A stretch of 64,000 nt of DNA from Paenibacillus sp. JDR-2 (GTDB taxonomy: Bacteria; Bacillota; Bacilli; Paenibacillales; Paenibacillaceae): the NCBI RefSeq assembly GCF_000023585.1, contig NC_012914.1, forward strand, positions 7,043,501-7,107,500. The letters run 5' to 3'. Numbering within the stretch: position 1 is the stretch's first letter; every line of letters begins with the position of its first letter. Under the pieces are notes generated by a model. It saw only the letters and a list, made by a program, of their open reading frames with translations. It did no database searches and was not told where the DNA came from. Of the stretch, positions 9,281 to 16,395 are shown piece after piece. The position numbers and the translations under genes are program-made.

Positions 9281-9351
9281 TGAAACATTGTTTATTTTTA
9301 CTGTTTACATTATTACTATAAATGCATTTATTGATTTAATCAAGTAATAAT
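9281..9351 (-). promoter_or_regulatory. Promoter and candidate operators of the kinase-GH32-ABC operon
   Basis: Reading leftward, TTGATT (9338-9343) and TATAGT (9315-9320) are separated by 17 bp, a near-consensus sigma-A promoter. The -35 box lies in an inverted repeat TTGATT-T-AATCAA (9331-9343). ATTATTAC (9309-9316) and GTAATAAT (9344-9351) flank the whole promoter as an inverted pair. Downstream, AAACA-T-TGTTT (9283-9293) is a second palindrome, and TGTTTA occurs twice (9289, 9302). These are the likely contacts of the ROK repressor. Confidence 0.7.
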
Positions 9352-9420
9352 TTTTCCATCCCTTTTCTCGTTTTCCAACGATCTACTTGAACTGCTTTAT
9401 GCGGAGGTAAAGGAGGCATC

Positions 9421-9454
9421 AAAAAAGCCCGGTCAGATTTCTCTGACCGGGCTT
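9421..9454 (-). terminator. Intrinsic terminator after the ROK gene
   Basis: A GC-rich hairpin pairs GCCCGGTCAG (9427-9436) with CTGACCGGGC (9443-9452). Leftward transcripts leaving the ROK gene meet it followed by a T-run (9421-9426 on the other strand). It uncouples the regulator from the metabolic operon. Confidence 0.9.
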
Positions 9455-9472
9455 CCCATACGGATATATATT

Positions 9473-10663
9473 TTAGCTTTGCTTCAAATAACTAGAGGGA
9501 TTATCCAATATACTCTCAATCGCTACGATTGCCGAGCCGACAAGCATCGTATCCATGTCGTCTGAAGCAAGCTCTATCGTCAATTGACTATAGACATCGG
9601 GCAGTACATGCTCCTTAATGACCGATTTCACCGTATCAAGAAGCAAATCCCCGGCTTCAGCCATTTCGTCGCCCAGAATAATCCGATCCGGATTAAAGGT
9701 GTTTATGATGTTAACAAGACCAAAGCCAAGATACCACGCAGCTTGTCTAACCGCTTCTCTCGTCTCGCCGCTCTTGACCTCCTTCAGCTCTTGCCATATC
9801 GATTTCAACGAGGCATGTTCTTTTTTTAAGGTTTGCAGCAAAGCCGAGGTCGAGCAATATAGCTCAAGACAGCCTCTATTGCCGCATTCGCATTGCTGGC
9901 CCTTGTAATCGATACTCATATGGCCGATCTCACCCGCCATACCAAGCGATCCCCGGAATACTTTTCCTTCGATGACGATTCCTGCTCCCACGCCTTGGCC
10001 TGCAGCCACGTAGATCATAACGCCCTGTTCCTGAAGGGGGGTTCCGAACCACCAATGCGCAAGCGCCCCCGCCTTGGCGTCATGCTCCATATAGACGGGG
10101 AGCTCGAACTCTTGCATTAGCTCCTCCTGAATGTTTATTTTCTCCCACCCCGGAAAATACGTCATCAGACCGATCCGGCCCTCGTCCCGAAGCAGCGGAC
10201 CAGGGGTAACCACGCCAATCGCTATCACATTCCCGACAGCATTTGATTGCATCATATCCCGAATCAGTTCCTTCATGCGATTGAAGGCATTGGTTGAACC
10301 GTCAGCCATGTTGATGGGAATTTGCTGTCTCTTGTATTCGCTGCCCCCCAGATCATACAACGCAACCGTTATCGACTTCCTTGCGAGCCGGATTCCAATA
10401 ATCTTGTAAGGCTCGCAATTCAGCTTGATACCGATGGAACGCCGCCCTTTCTTACCTTCTATCACACCCGTCTCTACCACAATCCCCCAACTGATTAACT
10501 CATTAATGATATTCGTAATCGTCGACTGATTAAGTCCAGAATCTTGGGTTAATTCCGCCCTGGAGCATACCTCCCTTCTTCGCATGAGGCGAATGACCAA
10601 TGAACGATTCATCTCCTGTACATCTTCAAGGTTAGTCCCTCGCTTTGTCTTCGTTACAATCAC
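9473..10663 (-). CDS. ROK-family transcriptional repressor (XylR/NagC-like)
   Basis: A 396-residue repressor with an N-terminal winged helix (SRAELTQDSGLNQSTITNIINEL near 34-56) and a ROK sugar-kinase-like sensor domain. The zinc-binding loop is intact (CECGNRGCLELY, near 260), and the sensor includes VYMEHDAKAGALAHWWFG. The start is a GTG at 10663 with GGGAG upstream. ROK repressors of this architecture release DNA when they bind a sugar. It sits directly upstream of the FGGY kinase/GH32/ABC operon in the same orientation with its own promoter and terminator, and its own promoter carries a perfect palindrome, so autoregulation is likely. The inducer is unknown; fructose, xylose or the imported glycoside are candidates. 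Confidence 0.9.
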   Translation of the reverse strand: MIVTKTKRGTNLEDVQEMNRSLVIRLMRRREVCSRAELTQDSGLNQSTITNIINELISWGIVVETGVIEGKKGRRSIGIKLNCEPYKIIGIRLARKSITVALYDLGGSEYKRQQIPINMADGSTNAFNRMKELIRDMMQSNAVGNVIAIGVVTPGPLLRDEGRIGLMTYFPGWEKINIQEELMQEFELPVYMEHDAKAGALAHWWFGTPLQEQGVMIYVAAGQGVGAGIVIEGKVFRGSLGMAGEIGHMSIDYKGQQCECGNRGCLELYCSTSALLQTLKKEHASLKSIWQELKEVKSGETREAVRQAAWYLGFGLVNIINTFNPDRIILGDEMAEAGDLLLDTVKSVIKEHVLPDVYSQLTIELASDDMDTMLVGSAIVAIESILDNPSSYLKQS

Positions 10664-10695
10664 AATATCTCCCTCTCACCCTATATATTTGTTCA

Positions 10696-10721
10696 ATTAT
10701 TTCATTGAATGAAATAATATA
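10696..10721 (-). promoter_or_regulatory. Perfect 23-bp palindromic operator over the ROK promoter
   Basis: ATTATTTCATT (10696-10706) and AATGAAATAAT (10708-10718) are perfect inverted arms around a single G at 10707. The leftward -10 candidate TATATT occupies 10716-10721, with TTGTTG about 18 bp upstream as the -35. The palindrome therefore covers the -10 and the start site, the expected arrangement for repression, most simply autoregulation by the ROK protein. Confidence 0.75.
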
Positions 10722-10781
10722 CTATTTTCATAAAATGAACAACAAGCCGTCGTCATTTGAGAACTGCCCTTGAAATAAACA

Positions 10782-10823
10782 ATCGCCCTTTAACTGGCTT
10801 TGGGAAGCCAGTTAAAGGGCGAT
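10782..10823 (-). terminator. Terminator after mqo
   Basis: An 18-bp perfect stem pairs positions 10782-10799 with 10806-10823 around the loop TTGGGA. It follows the mqo stop codon in the leftward direction; the T-richness after the stem is modest. Confidence 0.8.
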
Positions 10824-10834
10824 CTAAACATGCG

Positions 10835-12340
10835 TTATGCCAACGCCGAGCTCGTTTGTTTTTTGCCTGCGAGTCCAAGAGCCGCATTCGTTGTTGCATT
10901 GATCTGCTGGATCAGCTCAGGGTTTTGCAGAAGCTTCGTTCCGTAGGACGGAATCATTTCCTTGATCTTAGGCTCCCACTCTTTGATATGCTGCGGGAAG
11001 CATTTGCCGATTACTTCGAGCATAACCGAAACGGCTGTCGATGCGCCCGGCGAAGCGCCAAGAAGGGCAGCGATCGAGCCGTCAGCCGCGCTAATAACCT
11101 CCGTACCGAATTGCAGAGTGCCTTTGCCTGCATTTGTTTCTTTAATAATCTGTACGCGTTGGCCAGCCACGAGCAGCTCCCAATCTTCGCTCTTTGCATT
11201 CGGGATGAACTCGCGCAAGGCTTCCATGCGCTGTTCTTTGGACAGCATCAGCTGTTTGATCAGGTACGTGGTCAGGGACATATTTTTCGCGCCTGCCGCG
11301 AGCATGTTCGTTAAGTTATGCGGTTTGACGGATGTAATCAGGTCCATGTTGGAACCGAATTTCAGGAACTTTGGCGTAAAGCCCGCAAACGGACCGAAGA
11401 ACAACGACTCTTTGTTGTCGATAACGCGCGTATCCAGATGCGGCACGGACATTGGCGGAGCGCCAACCGGCGCTTGGCCGTATACCTTCGCACGGTGCTG
11501 AGCCACCACTTCCGGCTTCTTGCAGACCATGAACAGACCGCTTACCGGGAAGCCGCCGATGCCTTTGCCTTCCTTAATGCCGGATTTTTGCAGCAGGTGC
11601 AGGCTTCCGCCGCCGCCGCCGATAAAGACGAACTTCGCATTGATGCGTTCCGAGCTGCCGCTTTGCAGATTGCGCACTTTCAGTTCCCAAGTGCCGTCGT
11701 TTGCACGTTTAATATCATCTACATTATGGTTATAGTTTATGTCCACGTTTTGCTGCTTCAATTGATTGAACAGAATACGTGTTAAAGAACCAAAGTTGAC
11801 ATCCGTCCCGGACTCAATTCTGGTTGCAGCAATTGGCGTATTTACTTTGCGGTCTTTCATCATAAGCGGAATCCATTCTGCCAGCTTCGCAGGGTCATCG
11901 GAGAATTCCATGCCTTCAAACAATGGATTGCCGGACAATGCCGCAAAACGCTTCTTCAGGAACGTAACGTCTTTTTCCCCTTGCACAAAGCTCATATGAG
12001 GAACGGGTACAACAAAGTCCCGCGGATTACGGATCAGATTGCTGTTTACGAGATAAGACCAGAACTGCTTCGATACCTGGAACTCTTCATTGACTTTGAC
12101 CGCTTTGCTAATGTCGATGGAACCGTCCGGCTTCTCCGTCGTGTAGTTCAGCTCGCATAGGGAGGAGTGTCCTGTCCCTGCGTTGTTCCATTCGTTGGAG
12201 CTTTCTTCACCGGCTGTTGCGCGGCGCTCGAATACGGTAATTTCCCACTCTGGCTTCAGTTCCTTCAGCAAAGAACCCAAAGTAGCACTCATAATGCCGG
12301 CACCAATCAAAATTACGTCTGTTTTCGTTTGTTTGCTCAT
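10835..12340 (-). CDS. mqo: Malate:quinone oxidoreductase
   Basis: A 501-residue membrane-associated FAD enzyme that oxidises L-malate to oxaloacetate and passes electrons to the quinone pool, replacing or complementing malate dehydrogenase in the TCA cycle. The N-terminal dinucleotide motif reads VILIGAGIMSATLG, followed by the family motif SSNEWNNAGTGHSSLCELNYT near residues 46-66 and the glycine-rich GGGGGSLHLLQKSGI in the middle. Length and motifs fit Mqo closely. An in-frame start at 12406 would add 22 unrelated residues; AAGGA upstream of the ATG at 12340 decides the start. The gene stands alone, with a terminator behind it and a long leader in front. Confidence 0.96.
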   Translation of the reverse strand: MSKQTKTDVILIGAGIMSATLGSLLKELKPEWEITVFERRATAGEESSNEWNNAGTGHSSLCELNYTTEKPDGSIDISKAVKVNEEFQVSKQFWSYLVNSNLIRNPRDFVVPVPHMSFVQGEKDVTFLKKRFAALSGNPLFEGMEFSDDPAKLAEWIPLMMKDRKVNTPIAATRIESGTDVNFGSLTRILFNQLKQQNVDINYNHNVDDIKRANDGTWELKVRNLQSGSSERINAKFVFIGGGGGSLHLLQKSGIKEGKGIGGFPVSGLFMVCKKPEVVAQHRAKVYGQAPVGAPPMSVPHLDTRVIDNKESLFFGPFAGFTPKFLKFGSNMDLITSVKPHNLTNMLAAGAKNMSLTTYLIKQLMLSKEQRMEALREFIPNAKSEDWELLVAGQRVQIIKETNAGKGTLQFGTEVISAADGSIAALLGASPGASTAVSVMLEVIGKCFPQHIKEWEPKIKEMIPSYGTKLLQNPELIQQINATTNAALGLAGKKQTSSALA

Positions 12341-12500
12341 GTTAACCGTCCTTAACCTTTCGATTTGCAGAAAGGATGTTTCACGCTCGTGAAATTTCTC
12401 ACACATCTTTTCTGATCAAAAAATGAACTACTTCTATGCTACAGGTTTATAAATAGATAAAATGTCTAGTTCTATTATACGACAGTTTGAAGCTATAATC
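12341..12500 (-). promoter_or_regulatory. mqo leader with inverted repeat and -10 box
   Basis: A leftward TATAAT is present at 12474-12479, although no good -35 box sits at the right distance. In the leader, TTTCACG (12379-12385) and CGTGAAA (12388-12394) form a 7-2-7 inverted repeat close to the start codon, a possible operator or RNA hairpin near the ribosome site. Confidence 0.4.
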
Positions 12501-12581
12501 GACGCTATTTCCATATGATTTTTTAACCATTCCCTGAACTATTCTCCACTTTCTCGAACCGGGACCGCACGAAAAACAACA

Positions 12582-12608
12582 AAACCACCCCAAACTTTGG
12601 CGTGGTTT
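12582..12608 (-). terminator. Intrinsic terminator after the 12618 gene
   Basis: AAACCAC (12582-12588) pairs with GTGGTTT (12602-12608). Read leftward the stem is followed by a T-rich stretch, fitting termination of the small membrane protein gene. Confidence 0.75.
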
Positions 12609-12617
12609 CTTATAACT

Positions 12618-13013
12618 TCAGCTTATCACTTCATTTGGAATATCCCAGAGATAGTAATGCTTCGAATAGAGTCTTGTCTCAATGACAGAAGATTGTCCGT
12701 TTCGTTCAAAAATCAGGCCGGAGCCCATCTGCTCCTTGAAAGACCAGCCATACTGCTTCATACAGGCCTTAACCGGTGCATACCGGTCCTGTCCGGAATT
12801 AGCAGAGACATATCTGCTGCCGATATCCGTGGTGGCAAACCGCACATGATCCTTGTCCGAATAATCCAGCTTTGCTATAGCAGACAGGATAGGCACGGGG
12901 CTGCCCTCCTGCGACAACGCGCCGCCAAACCGCAAGACTATAAATCCAATCAAAATAGAGGCAAGCAAACCGCCGCCGACCAGAGCTATTATCCCTAATC
13001 GCATGAATCGCAT
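12618..13013 (-). CDS. Hypothetical membrane-anchored protein
   Basis: I do not recognise this 131-residue protein. It has one hydrophobic segment at residues about 5-28 (GIIALVGGGLLASILIGFIVL) that could anchor it, and a hydrophilic remainder of about 100 residues, probably outside, with one cysteine and several tyrosines (KACMKQYGWSFKEQMGSGL). The ATG at 13013 has GGAG eight bases upstream, and a second ATG lies at 13004. It lies downstream of a HxlR regulator in the same orientation, 60 bp away, and ends at its own terminator. No function can be assigned. Confidence 0.7.
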   Translation of the reverse strand: MRFMRLGIIALVGGGLLASILIGFIVLRFGGALSQEGSPVPILSAIAKLDYSDKDHVRFATTDIGSRYVSANSGQDRYAPVKACMKQYGWSFKEQMGSGLIFERNGQSSVIETRLYSKHYYLWDIPNEVIS

Positions 13014-13073
13014 GTCCAGAGCTCCTTCCGTCCCGCTTATATCTATTCAGACGGATAGTGCGGCAGGCAGGTT

Positions 13074-13424
13074 TCAGGATTTGCGCCGCGCCGCATACTT
13101 TTTCCCCCAAACGCCCATACTTTCGAGAATCGGAAGAAACTGCTCCCCCGCTTCCGTAAGGGAATATTCGACTTTGGGGGGAACCTCCTGATACACCACC
13201 CTGTTGACCATCTGATCCTTCTCCAGCTCTCTGAGCTGACTGGTTAATATGGCCTTCGAGATGCCGGGCACCAAGCGCTGAAGCTCTCCGAACCGCCGCG
13301 TCTCCCTTAAATGCCACAATATAATGATCTTCCATTTGCCTGCAATCACATTTTGCGTGTCCGTAACGGGACATACCTCTATCTGCTCTTCCGGAATTTC
13401 GCCTTCAAACGAGCTGCGAGCCAT
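13074..13424 (-). CDS. HxlR-family winged-helix regulator
   Basis: A 116-residue HxlR-type DNA-binding protein. The family core is clear: CPVTDTQNVIAGKWKIIILWHL at the N-terminus with a single conserved-position cysteine, FGELQRLVPGISKAILTSQLREL as the recognition helices, and the wing ending PPKVEYSLTEAG. Relatives such as YodB and HypR use the N-terminal cysteine to sense quinones, diamide or aldehydes. An ATG at 13442 has no ribosome site, whereas GAGGG sits six bases before the ATG at 13424. It is divergent from the NAD(P)-binding oxidoreductase at 13566, its likely target. Confidence 0.9.
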   Translation of the reverse strand: MARSSFEGEIPEEQIEVCPVTDTQNVIAGKWKIIILWHLRETRRFGELQRLVPGISKAILTSQLRELEKDQMVNRVVYQEVPPKVEYSLTEAGEQFLPILESMGVWGKKYAARRKS

Positions 13425-13461
13425 TCCAATCCCTCGTTTCATACATGGTATTGTTTTTATG

Positions 13462-13479
13462 ACTATGTAATAAAATAGT
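13462..13479. promoter_or_regulatory. Candidate HxlR operator
   Basis: ACTAT (13462-13466) and ATAGT (13475-13479) are inverted around eight bases, in the region between the HxlR gene and the divergent oxidoreductase. The shape resembles the TACT-N-AGTA type operators known for YodB-like HxlR proteins. Confidence 0.5.
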
Positions 13480-13565
13480 GACTACTTTAAAAAATCGAAC
13501 TAAAGAAATAATATTAGTGTATGCGAAATCACACAACTAATCCATAAAATTCGGAGGGAATAAAT

Positions 13566-14207
13566 ATGAAAATCGGTATTATCGGCGCTAACGGACAGGT
13601 CGGCAGCTTAATTATGAAGGAAGCCCAAGAGAGAGGCCACGAGGTAACGGCTATCGTTAGGAACGCATCCAAAATCGGCGATTCGAATGCCAGCATTCTG
13701 GAGAAGGACATTTTTCACCTGACCGGTGCGGATTTGAAGCCTTTTGATGTGGTGGTTAATACGTTTAAAGCCCCTGAAGGCGAAGAGCATCTCTATGTGG
13801 ATGCCGGAAGAGCGCTGAACGCTGCGCTGCAGGATGCGCCAGGAACGAAGCTTATCGTAGTTGGCGGCGCCGGAAGCCTTTACGTCGACGAGCAGAAGAC
13901 GACAAGGCTGATGGACACTCCCGAATTCCCGGCTTTCATCTATCCGACGGCATCAAACGCCGGCAAACAGCTGGATGAGCTTAAGAACACCAACTCCATC
14001 ACCTGGACGTATATCAGCCCCGCTGCCTTCTTCGATCCAAAAGGAAAAAGAACCGGTGCGTATACGAAGGGTCTCGATCATGTCATCACCAATAGCCAAG
14101 GCCAAAGCTACGTCAGCTATGCCGACTATGCCATCGCCGTATTGGATGAAATCGAGAATCCGCAGCATGCGAACGAGCGTTTCACGCTTGTAGCCGAAGC
14201 GGAATAA
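13566..14207 (+). CDS. NAD(P)-binding oxidoreductase, atypical SDR
   Basis: A 213-residue Rossmann protein of the NAD(P)H-binding/NmrA-like group. The dinucleotide motif GIIGANGQVGSLIMKEA is at residues 4-20, GHEVTAIVRNASK follows, and KLIVVGGAGSLYVDE marks the fourth strand. The catalytic Tyr-Lys pair of classical SDRs is absent, as in this subgroup, which includes quinone reductases and stress-induced reductases. GGAGG precedes the ATG at 13566. It is divergent from the HxlR regulator and is probably induced by reactive electrophiles or quinones. The exact substrate cannot be read. Confidence 0.87.
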   Translation: MKIGIIGANGQVGSLIMKEAQERGHEVTAIVRNASKIGDSNASILEKDIFHLTGADLKPFDVVVNTFKAPEGEEHLYVDAGRALNAALQDAPGTKLIVVGGAGSLYVDEQKTTRLMDTPEFPAFIYPTASNAGKQLDELKNTNSITWTYISPAAFFDPKGKRTGAYTKGLDHVITNSQGQSYVSYADYAIAVLDEIENPQHANERFTLVAEAE

Positions 14208-14220
14208 AGAATAAAGCGAG

Positions 14221-14247
14221 GAAGACTCCCTGTTGCAGGGAGTCTTC
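14221..14247. terminator. Intrinsic terminator
   Basis: GAAGACTCCC (14221-14230) pairs with GGGAGTCTTC (14238-14247), followed by TTTCTTT. It ends the rightward oxidoreductase gene just before the stop of the converging 14253 gene. Confidence 0.88.
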
Positions 14248-14252
14248 TTTCT

Positions 14253-15206
14253 TTAGCTGCAGACGACCGAGCGGAAATTCTCGAACGCTTCCGGCTTAGG
14301 ATCTTGTACCCGTCGGATGTGATCATAAAAGCTGTGGGAAAACTTAAATACGTGTCCGAAATCCCAATCAAGCTTGGCATAATCCCGCTCCCAATATTCA
14401 GGCTCGAGCGGAAGATATTCAGACCGACCAGCTTCGATAAGAGGCAGGCGATCGACAGGCGAGTACAGCGGAACCGAATCCTCCATCGACAAATGACGGC
14501 TGTATCGCAATGCCTTGACCAGCTTCAGGACGGCTGGCAGACCCCGGCGAAAATATTCCGTATAACCAAGATCATCAAGGACGTTCAAAGCATGCGAGAA
14601 CGTCAGCATATGCCCGATCAGATCATGATGGGATTCCGCTTTATAAATAACCTCAAAGGATGCCAGTTCGTCCAGGATGAACTGCGATAATTGCTCCGCA
14701 TTTTCGATAATCGGGAACCGATCTTCCGCTTCCTCGGTCAGCCGCTTCACCTCCGAGGTTTTATAGCCCAGCCACGAGCGTCCGGGAATCGTTCTCTCAA
14801 ACGATCGGATAAGCAGGCATATTCCTTCGATATCTTCCCTGGCCCCCCAGCTCCCAAGCTCCCGAAGAGCCAGCAGGCTAGCCGCTGAATAGATGACATG
14901 GTGGCCTACCCAATGGAGTTCCCCAATCGTTGGCTCCAGAGCGGCCAAGATCATGTTCGCAGCTGCTGCGTATTCCATTTCCGGGATCAGGATGTCTGGT
15001 TGCCCTGACGAATAAGGATGAGCTGCCAGCATAGCGAAAGACTGGTCGATTATCCGTCCCGCCATTTCTCCTTTAATCCCATTCCCCTGAATGAGAAAGT
15101 AACCCGCAATCGCGGCCGCGCCGAAATGAGCCTCCCAAATATCGCCCGTTTTCGGCTTGCACTGAGCTATAACGGACAGTCCTTCGCGGAGCAGCTCCTT
15201 ATTCAT
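14253..15206 (-). CDS. Hypothetical protein, mostly helical
   Basis: I do not recognise a family with confidence in this 317-residue soluble protein. It appears largely helical and rich in His, Trp and Glu (HWVGHHVIYSAASLLAL, HHDLIGHMLTFSHALNVL, FGHVFKFSHSFYDHIRR). The repeated His-containing helices give it the look of a helical-bundle or toroid enzyme, but no catalytic motif is certain. AAGGAGG eight bases before the ATG at 15206 sets the start; an ATG at 15224 would overlap that site. It stands alone between converging and diverging genes. Confidence 0.75.
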   Translation of the reverse strand: MNKELLREGLSVIAQCKPKTGDIWEAHFGAAAIAGYFLIQGNGIKGEMAGRIIDQSFAMLAAHPYSSGQPDILIPEMEYAAAANMILAALEPTIGELHWVGHHVIYSAASLLALRELGSWGAREDIEGICLLIRSFERTIPGRSWLGYKTSEVKRLTEEAEDRFPIIENAEQLSQFILDELASFEVIYKAESHHDLIGHMLTFSHALNVLDDLGYTEYFRRGLPAVLKLVKALRYSRHLSMEDSVPLYSPVDRLPLIEAGRSEYLPLEPEYWERDYAKLDWDFGHVFKFSHSFYDHIRRVQDPKPEAFENFRSVVCS

Positions 15207-15424
15207 AACCTGATCCTCCTTCAAGAAAGTGAAAAGCGTTATTTTAGCGAGAATCCTCGCTTTAAAATGGACAGCTATTTCGGTTTACCTGGTCTAATCC
15301 TGCCGGATTCGGTTAATTGACCGGATTTGACGCGAATTTATCCCTGTCTGATTTTACAGCGCGCCCTATTAGGAGTAAGATTCTATTAATTTCAAACGCG
15401 CAAGAAAAGAAAGGATTGTTACCC

Positions 15425-15790
15425 ATGAACACAGACATCATTTCTGGAATTCAGCTTTATCATCTATGCAGAGACAACAGCCATTACGGGCTCCTCAGCA
15501 TGTCCTGCGGATCGGAAACCGGCTGGGGCGAATGCGTCATTACGACCGATGCTCCGCACTTTGACATCATTGCCTGGGGCGATTTTCTTTGCAAGCTAAA
15601 CCGGCAATCTCTTGCGGACGCCCGGAATACGGCTGTCCTGAACCGAGAGGTATGGGGCGATGCCAAGACCGAGCTTGTGCTGATGGCTTTATCGAACCTG
15701 GACAATTCGGCCGCGGCTGCCAAAGAAGAGGAAACGCCTGATTCCTCCATTTTATTCGAGGAGTCCATGAGCTACTTCTCTGTCCTTTAG
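15425..15790 (+). CDS. Hypothetical protein with enolase-N-terminal-like motif
   Basis: A 121-residue protein starting at the ATG at 15425 with AAAGGA upstream; an earlier in-frame start would add 36 poorly supported residues. The centre reads SETGWGECVITTDAP, a beta-turn resembling the GxGE turn in the N-terminal capping domain of enolase-superfamily enzymes, followed by WGDFLCKLNRQSLADA. The catalytic barrel is absent, so it is not a complete enolase-type enzyme. The C-terminal third is acidic and probably flexible. It may be a small stand-alone family or a remnant; function unknown. Confidence 0.6.
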   Translation: MNTDIISGIQLYHLCRDNSHYGLLSMSCGSETGWGECVITTDAPHFDIIAWGDFLCKLNRQSLADARNTAVLNREVWGDAKTELVLMALSNLDNSAAAAKEEETPDSSILFEESMSYFSVL

Positions 15791-15797
15791 GCTTAGC

Positions 15798-16166
15798 TCA
15801 GCCTTTATAATAATGAATCGGCCGGATCTCAATTCCCCATTCGAAAGGCTCACCGCCGTTTACTTGCACGGCCGGATGCAGGGAAGCAATCCGTACCGCT
15901 TCTTCCATATTCTCTGCTTCAATAATAAACACGCTGCCAATCATCTCTTTCGTCTCGGTAAAAGGACCGTCCAGCACCTTCACCTTCCCGCCTGCCCGCC
16001 GCAGGCTCCTGGCTTCCGTACCGAGACCCGCATCGATAAGAACCTGATCCGTGCCATAGAGCTCCTCAAGATGAGGCGTGCATTGACTCATGACTTCAGC
16101 GATCGCTTCCTTGGGAAGTGCATCCATTTTCTCCGCATTCAAATAACCCAAACAAAGGAATTTCAT
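15798..16166 (-). CDS. YCII-domain protein (DGPF family)
   Basis: A 122-residue protein of the YCII/DGPF group. The hallmark DGPFTETKEMIGSVFIIEA is at residues about 66-84, followed by the family's ending with HP, EVRPI-like segments (GIEIRPIHY). YCII proteins are small alpha-beta barrels; some act as dehydrochlorinases or bind small metabolites, most have no known role, and many lie next to ECF sigma factors. Here no sigma gene is adjacent. AAGGAG precedes the ATG at 16166. It converges on the 121-residue unknown protein, only 7 bp away. Confidence 0.88.
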   Translation of the reverse strand: MKFLCLGYLNAEKMDALPKEAIAEVMSQCTPHLEELYGTDQVLIDAGLGTEARSLRRAGGKVKVLDGPFTETKEMIGSVFIIEAENMEEAVRIASLHPAVQVNGGEPFEWGIEIRPIHYYKG

Positions 16167-16347
16167 AACGATATTCTCCTTTACCCGTAGATTATGGTTA
16201 GCCGATGGTACTGGGCTCTATAGGTTCAACGAATGGCAGTCTGCAAAATCGACCAAAGCTTTTGCATTAGATTAAATTTTTCTTCACTTTAACGCCGAAA
16301 CCTGCTGTTTCGATTCAGCCGAAATTTTATTTGCAGAAACCAAAAAA

Positions 16348-16367
16348 AAGCACCCAAAAGGGTGCTT
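16348..16367 (-). terminator. Terminator of the deacetylase operon
   Basis: AAGCACCC (16348-16355) and GGGTGCTT (16360-16367) form a tight hairpin with an AAAA loop, followed leftward by an uninterrupted T-run. Confidence 0.92.
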
Positions 16368-16395
16368 CGCTGCGAACCATATAAGTAAGGTTATG

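Noticed and set aside
11318..11785. Plus-strand open frames across mqo
   Set aside because: mqo motifs are unambiguous on the minus strand; these frames arise from its codon composition.
16167..16395. Promoter or RNA in the 229-bp gap before the YCII gene
   Set aside because: Apart from the terminator hairpin I saw no convincing boxes or structures.
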